A stretch of 64,000 nt of DNA from Pseudomonas sp. R37(2017) (GCF_002113375.1 NZ_NEHO01000006.1:248001-312000), one strand, 5' to 3'; counted from the stretch's first letter, positions 46,892 to 55,631 are shown. The notes: generated by a model not told the origin, from the sequence alone. Made by a program: numbers and translations.

Positions 46892-47209
46892 ATGGCACAT
46901 GTTCAGGGGCAGCAACATCCAATCAGTTTGTACCTCAAGATCTGGGGGCTGCTATTCGTCCTCAGCACGCTGTCGTACCTTGTCGACTATTTCCACTTCC
47001 ATGGTTACCTGCGATGGTTCCTGATCATCACGTTCATGCTGTTGAAGGCGGGTTTGATTGTCTCCATCTTCATGCACATGGCCTGGGAGAGATTGGCCAT
47101 GGTCTACGCGATATTGGTGCCACCTTTGTGTTTGCTGGTGCTCGTCGGGCTGATGGCCACCGAGGCAGACTATGTCTTCCTCAGCCGGGTCGTTTTCTTT
47201 GGCCAGTAA
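46892..47209 (+). CDS. cytochrome c oxidase subunit IV-like protein
   Basis: 105 residues; the ATG at 46892 is preceded by AGAGGAG. Three transmembrane helices (LKIWGLLFVLSTLSYLVDY, FLIITFMLLKAGLIVSIFMH, ILVPPLCLLVLVGLMATE) form the prokaryotic subunit IV pattern, with the conserved LLKAGLIVSIFMHM. Last gene of the oxidase operon. No intrinsic terminator is visible in the 32 bp to the convergent gene at 47242. Confidence 0.87.
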   Translation: MAHVQGQQHPISLYLKIWGLLFVLSTLSYLVDYFHFHGYLRWFLIITFMLLKAGLIVSIFMHMAWERLAMVYAILVPPLCLLVLVGLMATEADYVFLSRVVFFGQ

Positions 47210-47241
47210 GCCCTTTTCGAATAGCCTTCAGTGTCCGGGCG

Positions 47242-47802
47242 CTAACCCGATATCACTCGCTTGAACTGATGCCATTTGTGCTGCCAGGCCACAGTCCAAT
47301 GGGGGGCTGCCGCTCCAGTGCCGGCAATCTTGAGCTTTGGATGTTGGCTGATTACCTGATCCAGAAGCGATTCCTGGTTCGGCTCGACATCGACGAAGAA
47401 GATGTGCTTGCCCTCGGTTACCACCTGCTTGAAATTGCGGAAGTGGGTATTTGTCACCTGAAAGCCAAAAAAGCCGCCTTCCCAGATGCAGAAGCCCAGA
47501 ATGACAATGGAAAGGAAGACAAAGGGCATCCAGCCTGCGGCGGATTCGGTCCAGCCCATCCACCAGGCGCCAACCAGAACCAGTGCCGCGAGTGGCAAAC
47601 CGATCACCGCACCGATCTCACCGGAGTGAACGGCATCCTGTTCCATTAACGAGTTGACCTCGTGGAGGTGATGTTCTTCGACATCGGCAACTTTTTCACT
47701 GAGCACATGAATTTGTTCGGAATTGATGCCACTGGCTTCGAGTTCATATTCAACGGATTCAAGATCGTTGAGATTGTCACTGATGTAATAGTGCCGATTC
47801 AT
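47242..47802 (-). CDS. membrane protein with two central helices, function unknown
   Basis: 186 residues. A cytoplasmic N-terminal domain (MNRHYYISDNLNDLESVEYE) is followed by two transmembrane helices (about residues 65-84 and 90-110) and a C-terminal domain (VTNTHFRNFKQVVTEGKHIFF). The N-terminal block occurs widely in Pseudomonas proteins that carry uninformative names. Possibly related to general-stress proteins of the DUF1269 type. Convergent to the oxidase operon. Confidence 0.6.
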   Translation of the reverse strand: MNRHYYISDNLNDLESVEYELEASGINSEQIHVLSEKVADVEEHHLHEVNSLMEQDAVHSGEIGAVIGLPLAALVLVGAWWMGWTESAAGWMPFVFLSIVILGFCIWEGGFFGFQVTNTHFRNFKQVVTEGKHIFFVDVEPNQESLLDQVISQHPKLKIAGTGAAAPHWTVAWQHKWHQFKRVISG

Positions 47803-47953
47803 GCCACACCTCCGGACTTGGGTTTGCTGTAGACCTCCTCTGTCCGGCAGCCGTCAACTTGAAGTTGCAGTCGGTGTCTGTGCCGTGGGGAACATTGCAC
47901 ACTTCATGCAACATGAAAAAAAGTATAGCACTCGCCACCCTGCTGATCGGTCG

Positions 47954-48244
47954 CTAGTTGATCTGCACAATGACCGGACCTTCCGTTACGATCGGCGGGT
48001 TCGCATGGATATGCGAGGTGTTCTTCTGAACCCACTCACGCGCAACTTTCAAGCTCGCATCACTGCCGGCCTTGTCCGTGCAAACAGTGATCGAAGTACC
48101 ACCATCACCCGTATTCAACAGCGTGTAGCTGACGAGCCCGGGTACTGTCCGCAAGGTAGCGTCGATGTCGCCTTTGCGCTCTTCCATAAGCTCGAATAGC
48201 TGCCTGGCTCCGGTACCCAGGTAGGTTCTTATCACTGCATACAT
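47954..48244 (-). CDS. dimeric alpha/beta-barrel family small protein
   Basis: 96 residues. The pattern MYAVIRTYLG ... ELMEERKGDIDATLRTVPGLVSYTLL ... VCTDKAGSDASLKVAREWVQ is that of the antibiotic-biosynthesis monooxygenase / EthD-like ferredoxin fold, a dimeric alpha-beta barrel. Function unknown. It is 151 bp upstream of the membrane protein gene on the same strand. Confidence 0.65.
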   Translation of the reverse strand: MYAVIRTYLGTGARQLFELMEERKGDIDATLRTVPGLVSYTLLNTGDGGTSITVCTDKAGSDASLKVAREWVQKNTSHIHANPPIVTEGPVIVQIN

Positions 48245-48768
48245 GGTCGTCTCCTTTGGGCGTTGCGTCTTGATGCCAAAGCAGATCCCTTGAAGGCTGC
48301 AATCACCCTGGTTTCAGTTCCCCTTGATTCAATAAGCTTAGCCAAACGCCGGGGACTATCGAAATGCCGCGACCACCGGCTACTTCTGGCTGGTTGCTGC
48401 GTGTGGGGAAGGGCTGCAAACCACCCAGGATGGTCAGTCGGAAGGCATAAAACGGCCATGGCTGCTGTCGCCAATCAGGATGGCAAATTAGTGGCTATGC
48501 TGGGTCAATTACCTGTACGCATTGCAGGGGAATGCTTGCGCAGGCTCGTGAAAACGTGATCACCTCGCTTCAGGCGACTTCACAATTTGCCCTTGTGCCA
48601 CGGAGTCGTCACTGATATGAACAAAAAAGAAGCTAGCCGGTAGTACCACGACATAGAGAAAGTTGAAGAGATGAAACCCTATGTCATGGCTATAACCGAG
48701 TGCGGGGTATATCCGGCTTTGCAACCTGACGCTGAAAATGCAGTAAATCGATCGTCAGGCGAGGCCGG
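48245..48768. other. 524 bp gap with no supported gene
   Basis: A plus-strand frame at 48263-48559 (98 codons) starts mid-gap without a ribosome site and has poor codon bias, so it is probably spurious. No repeat or terminator is evident. Confidence 0.5.
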
Positions 48769-49572
48769 TCAGTTTTTCTTCTTGATTAATTTATTGATGT
48801 AGTATTTCAGGCTCAAACGATCTTTTGGCCTTGGTTTGTAGTGGGTTTTGTTTCTTTGTGTGGGGTCGATCGCCATGGTTGCGGCGGTATAGTAGTAAAG
48901 CGCTATTGACCTGCGGGTGATGTGCTCTGGAGTCGTCAAAGGTTCTGGGTGCCCATGATTGCTGTCTTTGTCTGTGTTGAAAATGACGCAGCGATTGTAA
49001 ATGGGCAGGACTTTCTTGAGACAAGTCTTCATGCCGACATCCCAAAGCTCCAGGTTGCCGCCGTATTCTTCTTGCCAGTCTTCATTCAGATAAATGATGA
49101 CATTCAGTCTGCGCTCGACATTCAGCTTTTTGTTCAGCCTGAAGTCCGAGTGCACGCCCAGGAAACCACCGCTTTTCGTTTCATGCAGGCCGCCACCTGT
49201 AAAGTAGGGGTCGGGTATCAAACCTTGAATGCCTGTTAGTTTTTCAAGAAACTGCAACATCGGTGCCGAGTTAAAGGCGTTGAAGACACTCTTCAAAAAG
49301 GGGGTGCATTCGTTGGGGCTGATTTGACGTTTCAGTTGACCTTTGTAGCCGCGCTCATAGAGCATTTCATTGTTGGTCGGCTCGCTTGGGAAGTGCGAAC
49401 AGATACTCGAAATCAGCTCTTCATGCAAGAAATTGTCGATGACTATATGTGGAAATGGCGTAGCCTGAACATAGTGGCTGGTCAATGAGTCGCCAAGGGC
49501 GCTGGCAGCGCTTTGGTTGAAATCAAGCTCCGGGGACAAGGTGATAGGTAGTGCTTGAGTGATGGGTGCCAT
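48769..49572 (-). CDS. 2-oxoglutarate/Fe(II)-dependent oxygenase
   Basis: 267 residues from the ATG at 49572 (GGAG upstream). The iron-binding set is visible: H141 and D143 in GVHSDFR and a distal histidine at about 206-208 (DSNHGHPEP), followed by an arginine region (RRSIALYYYT) for 2-oxoglutarate. The fold is of the prolyl-4-hydroxylase-like 2OG-Fe(II) type. The gene follows a family-2 glycosyltransferase and shares its AT-richer composition, so the target may be a surface glycan or a modified sugar; substrate unknown. Confidence 0.82.
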   Translation of the reverse strand: MAPITQALPITLSPELDFNQSAASALGDSLTSHYVQATPFPHIVIDNFLHEELISSICSHFPSEPTNNEMLYERGYKGQLKRQISPNECTPFLKSVFNAFNSAPMLQFLEKLTGIQGLIPDPYFTGGGLHETKSGGFLGVHSDFRLNKKLNVERRLNVIIYLNEDWQEEYGGNLELWDVGMKTCLKKVLPIYNRCVIFNTDKDSNHGHPEPLTTPEHITRRSIALYYYTAATMAIDPTQRNKTHYKPRPKDRLSLKYYINKLIKKKN

Positions 49573-49648
49573 TATCGCTCCAATAACTTGATATAAAGAC
49601 TTGCAGGGGACATGAAATAGCCATGAGCAGGTTGCGTCTGCTCGTCGC

Positions 49649-50458
49649 TTAGCTTTTTCTGTCATCCTTGTTCAGGCGCTTGAGGATGTTGTTGTACATT
49701 TTGGTTCGTCTATGAGACTTGTCATAACCGCCAGCCGCTGCCACAGTGCCGGCTTGAATGTGATCAAGATAGCTGAAGATTTTACGCGGCGATAACATTT
49801 CCACGGTATAGCCAAGCTCGGTCATGCGGTCCTGGAGAGTATATCCTGGTACGCGATCATCCATGGAAAAATGCATGTCATGTTGCTTGATAAGTTTGCA
49901 GTTCCATAATGTGCAGAAGCTTTTCAAGTAGACTTCCCTGTACGGTTTTGGTTCTCTTGAGCGTAATCCCATGGTGATTTTCAGATGTCTGTAATGATGC
50001 TTGAACAGTCGTGAGCTAAAGCGCCAAAGCGTTCTTGCAGTACCACGATTGATTTGCTCGACACAGCCCACGGCCACGGTTTTCGGGTTTTTCAAGCACT
50101 TGTTCAACATCATTGGGAAAACGTTTTTGTCGAAAACAAATGTATCTGTGTGCATCAGGAATAAATAATCAGTTTCAACTCGTTGCAAAACCAGATCCAG
50201 TGCCTTGCCATGTGCGATGTGGCCAGCTTCTGGTCCAGGAGCAGAGCGCTCGATTAAATTGATCCAGTCAAGGGTTCGTAAGTATTCAGTGCTTTCATCG
50301 GCGGAGTTGTTGTCAACTACCCATATTGGAGTGTTGTCGTTGCCTAAGTGTTGGTGCAGTAAGTCCAGGCATATCTTGGTGATTTCGGGTGTTTTGTAAT
50401 TCACTATGACTATGCTGAAGGATTTGCAGTTTTCAGCCGTCGTATCGGGATTGGTCAT
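49649..50458 (-). CDS. family-2 glycosyltransferase
   Basis: 269 residues from the ATG at 50458; a TTG at 50473 would add five. GT-A fold with FSIVIVNYKTPEITKICLDL, the nucleotide-binding acidic pair WVVDNNSADESTEYLR and the metal-binding region LMHTDTFVFDKN (DxD-like HTD). It lacks membrane helices, so it acts in the cytoplasm. It is followed 76 bp later by the oxygenase gene. The pair is AT-richer than its surroundings and probably acquired together for surface-polysaccharide or O-antigen decoration. Confidence 0.82.
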   Translation of the reverse strand: MTNPDTTAENCKSFSIVIVNYKTPEITKICLDLLHQHLGNDNTPIWVVDNNSADESTEYLRTLDWINLIERSAPGPEAGHIAHGKALDLVLQRVETDYLFLMHTDTFVFDKNVFPMMLNKCLKNPKTVAVGCVEQINRGTARTLWRFSSRLFKHHYRHLKITMGLRSREPKPYREVYLKSFCTLWNCKLIKQHDMHFSMDDRVPGYTLQDRMTELGYTVEMLSPRKIFSYLDHIQAGTVAAAGGYDKSHRRTKMYNNILKRLNKDDRKS

Positions 50459-50784
50459 TGTTTGTTTGCTCAATGGTGCTTTAATTGTTTTTAGCGGTAA
50501 TTGAACCTGTATCCGGCTTTTCGCTTGTTCTCCGCGAAAAATCCTGCGCGGCTATAGAGCTCGGATTGTCAGGCCGCATTGTCATGAATAATAGCCGTGG
50601 TTCACCCAGACCTGAAGGAGAGCAGTTGAAAAGGATCGCATCCTATAAGGATCTGCTATACAGGTAAACAACCATGACCTGATTCGTTATGGCAGCAGGC
50701 CTGTCAGTGAATACAGCCTCGGTTGTAGACGCTGGCAGGGTCTGCTGCTGGTCGACTTCTGCGTGTCATCGAAACAACCCGGCG
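50459..50784. other. 326 bp gap with no supported gene
   Basis: AT-rich on the left (upstream of the glycosyltransferase), GC-richer on the right. A plus-strand frame at 50485-50667 lacks a ribosome site. No repeat seen. Confidence 0.4.
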
Positions 50785-51606
50785 TCAACTGAACCTTGAA
50801 CACTGACGCAACTGCGCCGGACTCACTCCAAGGCGTTGTTTGAAGGTGGTCGTCATGTGCGCCTGGGAGTTGAAGCCGCAGGCGTAGGCGATTTCAGTCA
50901 GCGTGGCTGTCGAGTCGCGCATCAGGGCTCTGGCCCTGGCCAGGCGTCGGTCGATCAGATAGGCATGTGGGCTTTTGCCGGTGGCGTTTTTGAAGGCCCG
51001 CATGAAGTAGCCTTCGGACAATCCAAGCAGGCCTGCCATCGCCGGTACACTCAACGGACCGTCGAGGCCGGCATCAATGAACTCATCGAGCAGGCGCATC
51101 CGGTTGCCGGTTATCGCGCCTTGGGGTGCTGTCGGATCCGCTTCGCTCCCCGTCACCCGTTCGGCCAATGCCAGTGCCCAGGCCTCCCAATCGTCCCGCA
51201 CTGAAGCCTGCAATAGTGCGGCGCGCATTCGCCATGCGAGAGCAGTGGCTTGCTGATCGATGCGATTGTTGAAAGCGCGGTCCCCCTCCAACGCAATACC
51301 GTCATTGCGCATCACCCGCAGGTATTCACCGCCCTTGGGTGATTCGGACAACACGTCACACCCGACCGGGATGAACGCCAGGCCGTTGGGCATGGCATCG
51401 AAGGGTTGTATCCGGTCGCTGCCGATCGCGTGCAGGCCTCGCTGGCTGTCGAAGGCAAAGCCGATTCCCGCCTGATTCGCTACATATCGGGTCGCATAGG
51501 CGCAGCCAGGAAGCAATTCGATCGCCCAGGGGCCGGCCTCGATTCGGCGGACCGGTTCGGACAGAAGTGGTGAATGCAGTCGGTTTCGATGGCTCATGAG
51601 CGCCAT
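50785..51606 (-). CDS. AraC-family transcriptional regulator
   Basis: 273 residues. The C-terminal DNA-binding domain is clear: PLSVPAMAGLLGLSEGYFMR then AFKNATGKSPHAYLIDRRLA, and the second helix-turn-helix ending NSQAHMTTTFKQRLGVSPAQ. The N-terminal half is an unassigned ligand-binding region. It is divergent from the threonine dehydratase-like gene 96 bp away and so is its likely regulator. Confidence 0.86.
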   Translation of the reverse strand: MALMSHRNRLHSPLLSEPVRRIEAGPWAIELLPGCAYATRYVANQAGIGFAFDSQRGLHAIGSDRIQPFDAMPNGLAFIPVGCDVLSESPKGGEYLRVMRNDGIALEGDRAFNNRIDQQATALAWRMRAALLQASVRDDWEAWALALAERVTGSEADPTAPQGAITGNRMRLLDEFIDAGLDGPLSVPAMAGLLGLSEGYFMRAFKNATGKSPHAYLIDRRLARARALMRDSTATLTEIAYACGFNSQAHMTTTFKQRLGVSPAQLRQCSRFS

Positions 51607-51702
51607 AGTAGTGAAGAAGGGGCATGAAAGTCAGGTCGGTTTTTTGAAAGCCTGCGGACTGCGCCCGTGTGCAGACTGGGCAAAACCCCAGGGAGCTGAC
51701 TC

Positions 51703-52659
51703 ATGCACACACTGACTCGCGACGACATCGAACAGGCTGCACGCCACGTTTACCAGGTCATGCCTGCCACCGCCCAGTACCCTTGGCCTTTATTGGCTCG
51801 ACGGTTGGGTTGCACGGTTTGGGTCAAGCACGAAAATCACACGCCTACCGGTGCTTTCAAAGTGCGCGGCGGTATCACGTTCATGCACTGGCTCAAGCGC
51901 GAGCATCCGGATGTGAAGGGCATCGTCAGCGCTACCCGCGGCAACCATGGCCAGAGCCTGGCGCTGGCGGCGGGCGCACTGGGGTTGCGGGCCTTGATCG
52001 TAGTGCCGGAAGGTAACTCGCTGGAAAAGAACAACGCCATGCGCGGCTTTGGCGCTGAAGTGGTCGAGTACGGCCGCGATTTCGACGATGCCCGGGAAGA
52101 GGCCGCACGCCTTGCTCGGGAGCATGACCTGTTCTTGGTGCCGCCGTTTCACACCGAGCTGGTAAAAGGCGTCGCCACCTATGCATTGGAGTTATTCAGC
52201 GCCGTCCCTGACCTGGATACGGTGTACGTACCGATAGGCTGTGGATCGGGGATCTGCGGGGTCATCGCCGCCCGCGATGCGCTGGGCCTGGAAACGGAGG
52301 TGGTTGGCGTGGTTTCCACGGAGGCGGCGGCTGCACAGTTGTCATTTGACTCGGGTGCAATCTGTGAAACCGCCTCGGCCAACACTTTTGCCGACGGCCT
52401 GGCCGTACGCAAGCCCATCGCCGAAGCCTTTGCCGTCTACGCAGCAGGTGCGGCGCGGATCGTAGCCGTCAGCGATGAGCAGATCGCCGAAGCCATGCGC
52501 GTGTATTACACCGATACCCATAATCTTGTCGAAGGAGCCGGTGCGGCGGCGCTGGCAGCGCTGATTTCGGAGCGTGACGCCATGTCGGGCAGAAGGGTGG
52601 GTGTGATTCTGTCCGGCGGCAACGTCGACAGACCGGTGTATGCGCGAGTGATTTCGTGA
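51703..52659 (+). CDS. PLP-dependent threonine/serine dehydratase-like enzyme
   Basis: 318 residues, the length of catabolic threonine dehydratases without a regulatory domain. Fold-type II PLP enzyme with the Schiff-base lysine in PTGAFKVRGG, SATRGNHGQSLALAAG as the phosphate/substrate loop, VYVPIGCGSGICG as the glycine-rich PLP phosphate loop, and ILSGGNVD near the end. It should deaminate threonine, serine or a hydroxy amino acid. The divergent AraC regulator suggests inducible use of such an amino acid. Confidence 0.85.
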   Translation: MHTLTRDDIEQAARHVYQVMPATAQYPWPLLARRLGCTVWVKHENHTPTGAFKVRGGITFMHWLKREHPDVKGIVSATRGNHGQSLALAAGALGLRALIVVPEGNSLEKNNAMRGFGAEVVEYGRDFDDAREEAARLAREHDLFLVPPFHTELVKGVATYALELFSAVPDLDTVYVPIGCGSGICGVIAARDALGLETEVVGVVSTEAAAAQLSFDSGAICETASANTFADGLAVRKPIAEAFAVYAAGAARIVAVSDEQIAEAMRVYYTDTHNLVEGAGAAALAALISERDAMSGRRVGVILSGGNVDRPVYARVIS

Positions 52660-52770
52660 AGGGGGCTATAGCTGTGGTCGCATAAATTTGAAATGCACGG
52701 CGTAGCCCTACACAATCGCGCCCCGATCCGGCCAAAGGTGCCGGACGCTCGTGGTGAAAAGGGGCCGCAG

Positions 52771-53466
52771 TTGAACGAACAGACATTGTCCATGCGCCTG
52801 GAACGCGTGGCGGCACATGTGCCAGCCGGCGCGCGGCTGGCCGATATCGGCTCGGATCACGGCTACTTGCCGGTGGCGTTGATGCGCCGTGGCGCCATCG
52901 CAGGGGCAGTGGCCGGTGAGGTGGCGTTGACGCCGTATCACGCGGCCAACCGCACCGTGCGCGAAAACGGCCTGGATTCGCGGATCACCGTGCGCCTGGC
53001 CGATGGCCTGGCGGCAATCGAACCGGGTGACGGGATCACGGCAGTCAGCCTCTGCGGGATGGGCGGCGAAACCATCCGCGACATTCTCGATAGCGGCAAG
53101 GCGTACCTGAGCGGCCGGGAGCGCTTGATCCTGCAACCCAACGGCGGCGAGCAGCCATTGCGTCTATGGCTGATGGAAAATGGCTACCGCATCCTCTGCG
53201 AGGAAGTGCTGCGGGAAAATCGTTTCGATTACGAAATCATCGTCGCCGAGCGCGCCGGGCCGGTGATCTACACCGCCCAGGAACTGTACTTCGGCCCGTT
53301 GCAGCTGCAGGCACGCAGTCCTGCGTTCCTGCTCAAGTGGCAGCGCAAGCTGCGCCAGAAGCAGAAGACCCTGAGCCAATTTGCCCGGGCGCAACAGGCC
53401 GTGCCGGAGGAAAAGGTGCGGGACATCGCGCGCCAGGCCCGGTGGATCACCCAGTTGCTGGCTTGA
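52771..53466 (+). CDS. trmK: tRNA (adenine(22)-N1)-methyltransferase family protein
   Basis: 231 residues from a TTG at 52771 (after AAGGGG); an ATG at 52792 would shorten it by seven. TrmK-type SAM fold: RLADIGSDHGYLPVALMRRG as motif I, GDGITAVSLCGMGGETIRDI, and LILQPNGGEQPLRLWLMENG as the catalytic NPPF-like region. The C-terminal helical extension (QRKLRQKQKTLSQFARAQ) is normal for the family. It methylates A22 of tRNA in bacteria that have it. Single gene. Confidence 0.87.
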   Translation: MNEQTLSMRLERVAAHVPAGARLADIGSDHGYLPVALMRRGAIAGAVAGEVALTPYHAANRTVRENGLDSRITVRLADGLAAIEPGDGITAVSLCGMGGETIRDILDSGKAYLSGRERLILQPNGGEQPLRLWLMENGYRILCEEVLRENRFDYEIIVAERAGPVIYTAQELYFGPLQLQARSPAFLLKWQRKLRQKQKTLSQFARAQQAVPEEKVRDIARQARWITQLLA

Positions 53467-53783
53467 GCCCGTCCCGGGATCTTTTACGCGTCTTCGTTCA
53501 CGCGACTCAAATTTCAGAAGGCAATGTTCACTATTCGCAGGGTCAGGCAGTGTGAGTTCAGCGTGAATTCGATTATTTTTTTCGACATCAGACCGGAAAC
53601 GATTCAGCCGCTTGGCGACGATGGTTTCAGCCAATGAAACCGGGACTTTCGAGTGCTGGAAACAATACCGTCTGTCGCGGTTCAAGCTCAAAAAGTGAAC
53701 GATCCCGATAAGCTCGGCTCTGATGTACCAGCAAGCGGATCCTGTGAGATGCCGCTTTGCACTCCCTAGTAAAATGGACGGAT
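53467..53783. other. 317 bp region between trmK and a terminator
   Basis: No gene supported. It contains a small inverted repeat (GGTTTC-N7-GAAACC near 53625) and leads into a strong terminator. It could be the trmK 3' UTR or the body of a small RNA. Confidence 0.4.
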
Positions 53784-53824
53784 ACCCCATCTGCATTGAA
53801 TGCAATGCGCATGGGGTTTTTTTT
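53784..53824 (+). terminator. intrinsic terminator with two-part stem and eight T
   Basis: ACCCCAT pairs with ATGGGGT, enclosing an inner GCATT/AATGC stem, then TTTTTTTT. It lies 318 bp after the trmK stop and well before the next gene; no coding frame ends near it. The minus direction lacks a T-run. Confidence 0.8.
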
Positions 53825-54009
53825 ACCTGAGACCTGGAGTGATAGTATGTCGTCATCACTGACTCGCGGGGCGAGTCGCTCTCTCTTGTAATACCCAACT
53901 ATTCCAGTTGCTTTAACCAATGTGAACTTGATCGTGCAGGCGTGATTAACTTTTTCACGTTCCTGGGGCATGATCTATTTACTCTGCCGCAATAAGTGGA
54001 GATGTAGTC

Positions 54010-54669
54010 GTGGATATAAATACAATTGTCGGCCTGCTCGGCCAGAAAGAATCCATGGAATTTTTGCGTTTGGGCGTTGTTTACGTTCACCTGTTGGCCT
54101 GTTGCGTAGCCATTGGCCTGGTGTTTGCCAGCGATGTCGCGATGGTCAAGGATCTATTGAAGGGGCGTGTGTCGTCGGGGCACGATCACGAACATATGGC
54201 AAGTCTTCAGAAGTCTGTTGCCAATGCATTGTTATTCTTGTGGATAACCGGAGCTGCAATTATCGGGATTGATTATCTTGATAAAGGAATGACTTATTTT
54301 GCCAATCCGAAACTTCAGGCCAAAGTCATTATTGTGTTGCTGCTGACATTCAACGGCATGTTGTTGCACCGCTATGTATTGCCGGCAATGCTCAAGGCCG
54401 GGTCGTTGCTTGATCTCCATATCAATGTGCGCATGTTTGCCTTGTTCTCTGGCGCACTGTCGGGTGTGTCCTGGCTGTATGCCGCCATGCTCGGTGTCGG
54501 TCGCCCACTGGCCTGGAAATACTCGCTGACCGAGTTGCTGATGGCCTATCCGGTGTTGATCGTGCTCGGCTTTGCGATGATGGTCGCGCTGACCCAGTGG
54601 GCCCGTAAACGCAATGAGGAGCAGCCCGCTCAAGAGACCTGGCTGTTCGCTGGAATTCCTGCGCGGTGA
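54010..54669 (+). CDS. polytopic membrane protein of unknown function
   Basis: 219 residues from a GTG at 54010, after GGAGA. Five to six hydrophobic segments are visible (VYVHLLACCVAIGLVFASDV, ALLFLWITGAAIIGIDYL, VIIVLLLTFNGMLLHRYVL, MFALFSGALSGVSWLYAAML, LMAYPVLIVLGFAMMVAL). A histidine-rich loop (SSGHDHEHMAS) lies between the first two, and HRY follows the third. Histidines at helix ends would suit heme or metal binding, but this is not established. Product not recognised. A terminator follows directly. Confidence 0.65.
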   Translation: MDINTIVGLLGQKESMEFLRLGVVYVHLLACCVAIGLVFASDVAMVKDLLKGRVSSGHDHEHMASLQKSVANALLFLWITGAAIIGIDYLDKGMTYFANPKLQAKVIIVLLLTFNGMLLHRYVLPAMLKAGSLLDLHINVRMFALFSGALSGVSWLYAAMLGVGRPLAWKYSLTELLMAYPVLIVLGFAMMVALTQWARKRNEEQPAQETWLFAGIPAR

Positions 54670-54726
54670 GCTGACGAGCATCCAGGAGAAGACGGCTAAA
54701 ACCGTTTCAACCTTGCAAACATCAAA

Positions 54727-54751
54727 CCCCCTCCTGGCGAGGGGGTTTTTT
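54727..54751 (+). terminator. intrinsic terminator after the membrane protein gene
   Basis: CCCCCTC and GAGGGGG form a 7 bp stem with a 5-nt loop, followed by TTTTTT, 58 bp after the stop codon. Confidence 0.85.
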
Positions 54752-54942
54752 GTGTCCGTATGAATACCCGGCGTACAAGAACCCCGGCTCGATTGACTGC
54801 ACTGGTCCGTCGACACCTGATAGTAGAAGCCAGTCTTCCATCCGGCGCGGGGAGGGTAGCGAGCTCGGCCTGAACCTACCGCTCATCGCCAAGGCATGAA
54901 ATAAGCTTTGACATCATTGGAGCCTTGATTGAGTATTCAACC

Positions 54943-54968
54943 ATCGCATGCGATCAAATCGAATGCGA
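54943..54968. promoter_or_regulatory. upstream copy of the putative OhrR operator
   Basis: ATCGCATGCGATCAAATCGA and the following ATGCGA match the segment in front of ohr (55132-55154) at most positions. It lies 39 bp upstream of a 31-codon ORF, at about the same distance and order as the copy that precedes ohr. Confidence 0.5.
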
Positions 54969-55007
54969 CTACAACAACATCAACCCTTGCCGTTTGGAGA
55001 CACCGCC

Positions 55008-55103
55008 ATGAACACCGGAAGCCGCCGCAGAATGTTTGTCTCTACCGCTCAAGCCTCCCATGGCCATAACGGCAACAACTGGATCATTGCACACACCCAT
55101 TGA
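55008..55103 (+). pseudogene. 31-codon ORF resembling the N-terminus of ohr
   Basis: ATG at 55008 preceded by GGAG, ending at TGA 55101-55103. The frame contains AQASHGHNGNNWII, aligning with SAGNTSRGHNGNLDIV of Ohr (GHNGN identical). It has its own copy of the ohr operator upstream. A decayed ohr duplicate is the simplest view; a real small peptide made under the same control is possible. Confidence 0.4.
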
Positions 55104-55131
55104 TCAACGTCGTCTTTTAAGTATCAACAAT

Positions 55132-55154
55132 ATCGTATGCGATTAAATCGTACG
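55132..55154. promoter_or_regulatory. putative OhrR operator in front of ohr
   Basis: ATCGTATGCGATTAAATCGT plus ACGA, an imperfect palindrome 24 bp upstream of the ohr start. OhrR-type MarR repressors bind AT-containing palindromes near ohr, and ohrR is the next gene. A related segment (ATCGCGTACGACG) lies upstream of ohrR at about 55706-55718. Confidence 0.5.
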
Positions 55155-55178
55155 AATTCATAACCAGAGGAATCCCCC

Positions 55179-55631
55179 ATGAGCAAGATCGAAAAAGTAC
55201 TGGCAACCGGCAAGACCCACACCACTCACAACAGCGCGGGCAACACGTCGCGTGGGCATAACGGCAACCTCGACATCGTGCTGTCGTCCCCGGGCAGCGA
55301 TACACCCGCACACGTGCTCACTGCCGTGCAGCCGCACCCGAAAGCCGAGCAACTGTTCGCCGGCGCGTGGTCGGCCTGCTACATCGCAGCGGTGGGGCTG
55401 GTCGCCCAGCAGATGAAAGTGACACTGCCGACCGACACGGCGGTCGATATTGAAGTCGATCTGGGCCAGACCGGCGCGGCTTACTTCCTCCAGGCGCGAC
55501 TGACATTGCGCGTGCCGGGACTGGACCATGGCGTGGCGACTGAACTGGCCCACAACGCCGATGCAATCTGCCCGTACTCCAAGGCCACGCGCGGCAACAT
55601 CGATGTCGCCATCAACGTCCTGACCGCATGA
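55179..55631 (+). CDS. ohr: organic hydroperoxide resistance protein (Ohr, OsmC family)
   Basis: 150 residues. OsmC fold with the two reactive cysteines of Ohr proteins: C67 in AWSACYIAAV and C131 in AICPYSKATRGN. The N-terminal region KVLATGKTHTTHNSAG then GHNGNLDIVLSSPG is typical. It reduces organic hydroperoxides in the cytoplasm using lipoylated proteins as electron donor. Regulated by the adjacent ohrR gene 127 bp downstream. Confidence 0.92.
   Translation: MSKIEKVLATGKTHTTHNSAGNTSRGHNGNLDIVLSSPGSDTPAHVLTAVQPHPKAEQLFAGAWSACYIAAVGLVAQQMKVTLPTDTAVDIEVDLGQTGAAYFLQARLTLRVPGLDHGVATELAHNADAICPYSKATRGNIDVAINVLTA

Noticed and set aside
48263-48559. Plus-strand frame of 98 codons.
   Set aside because: No ribosome site, poor codon use and no recognisable domain.
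53164-53898. Minus-strand frame of 244 codons between trmK and the next terminator.
   Set aside because: Half is antisense to trmK and the rest is without codon bias.
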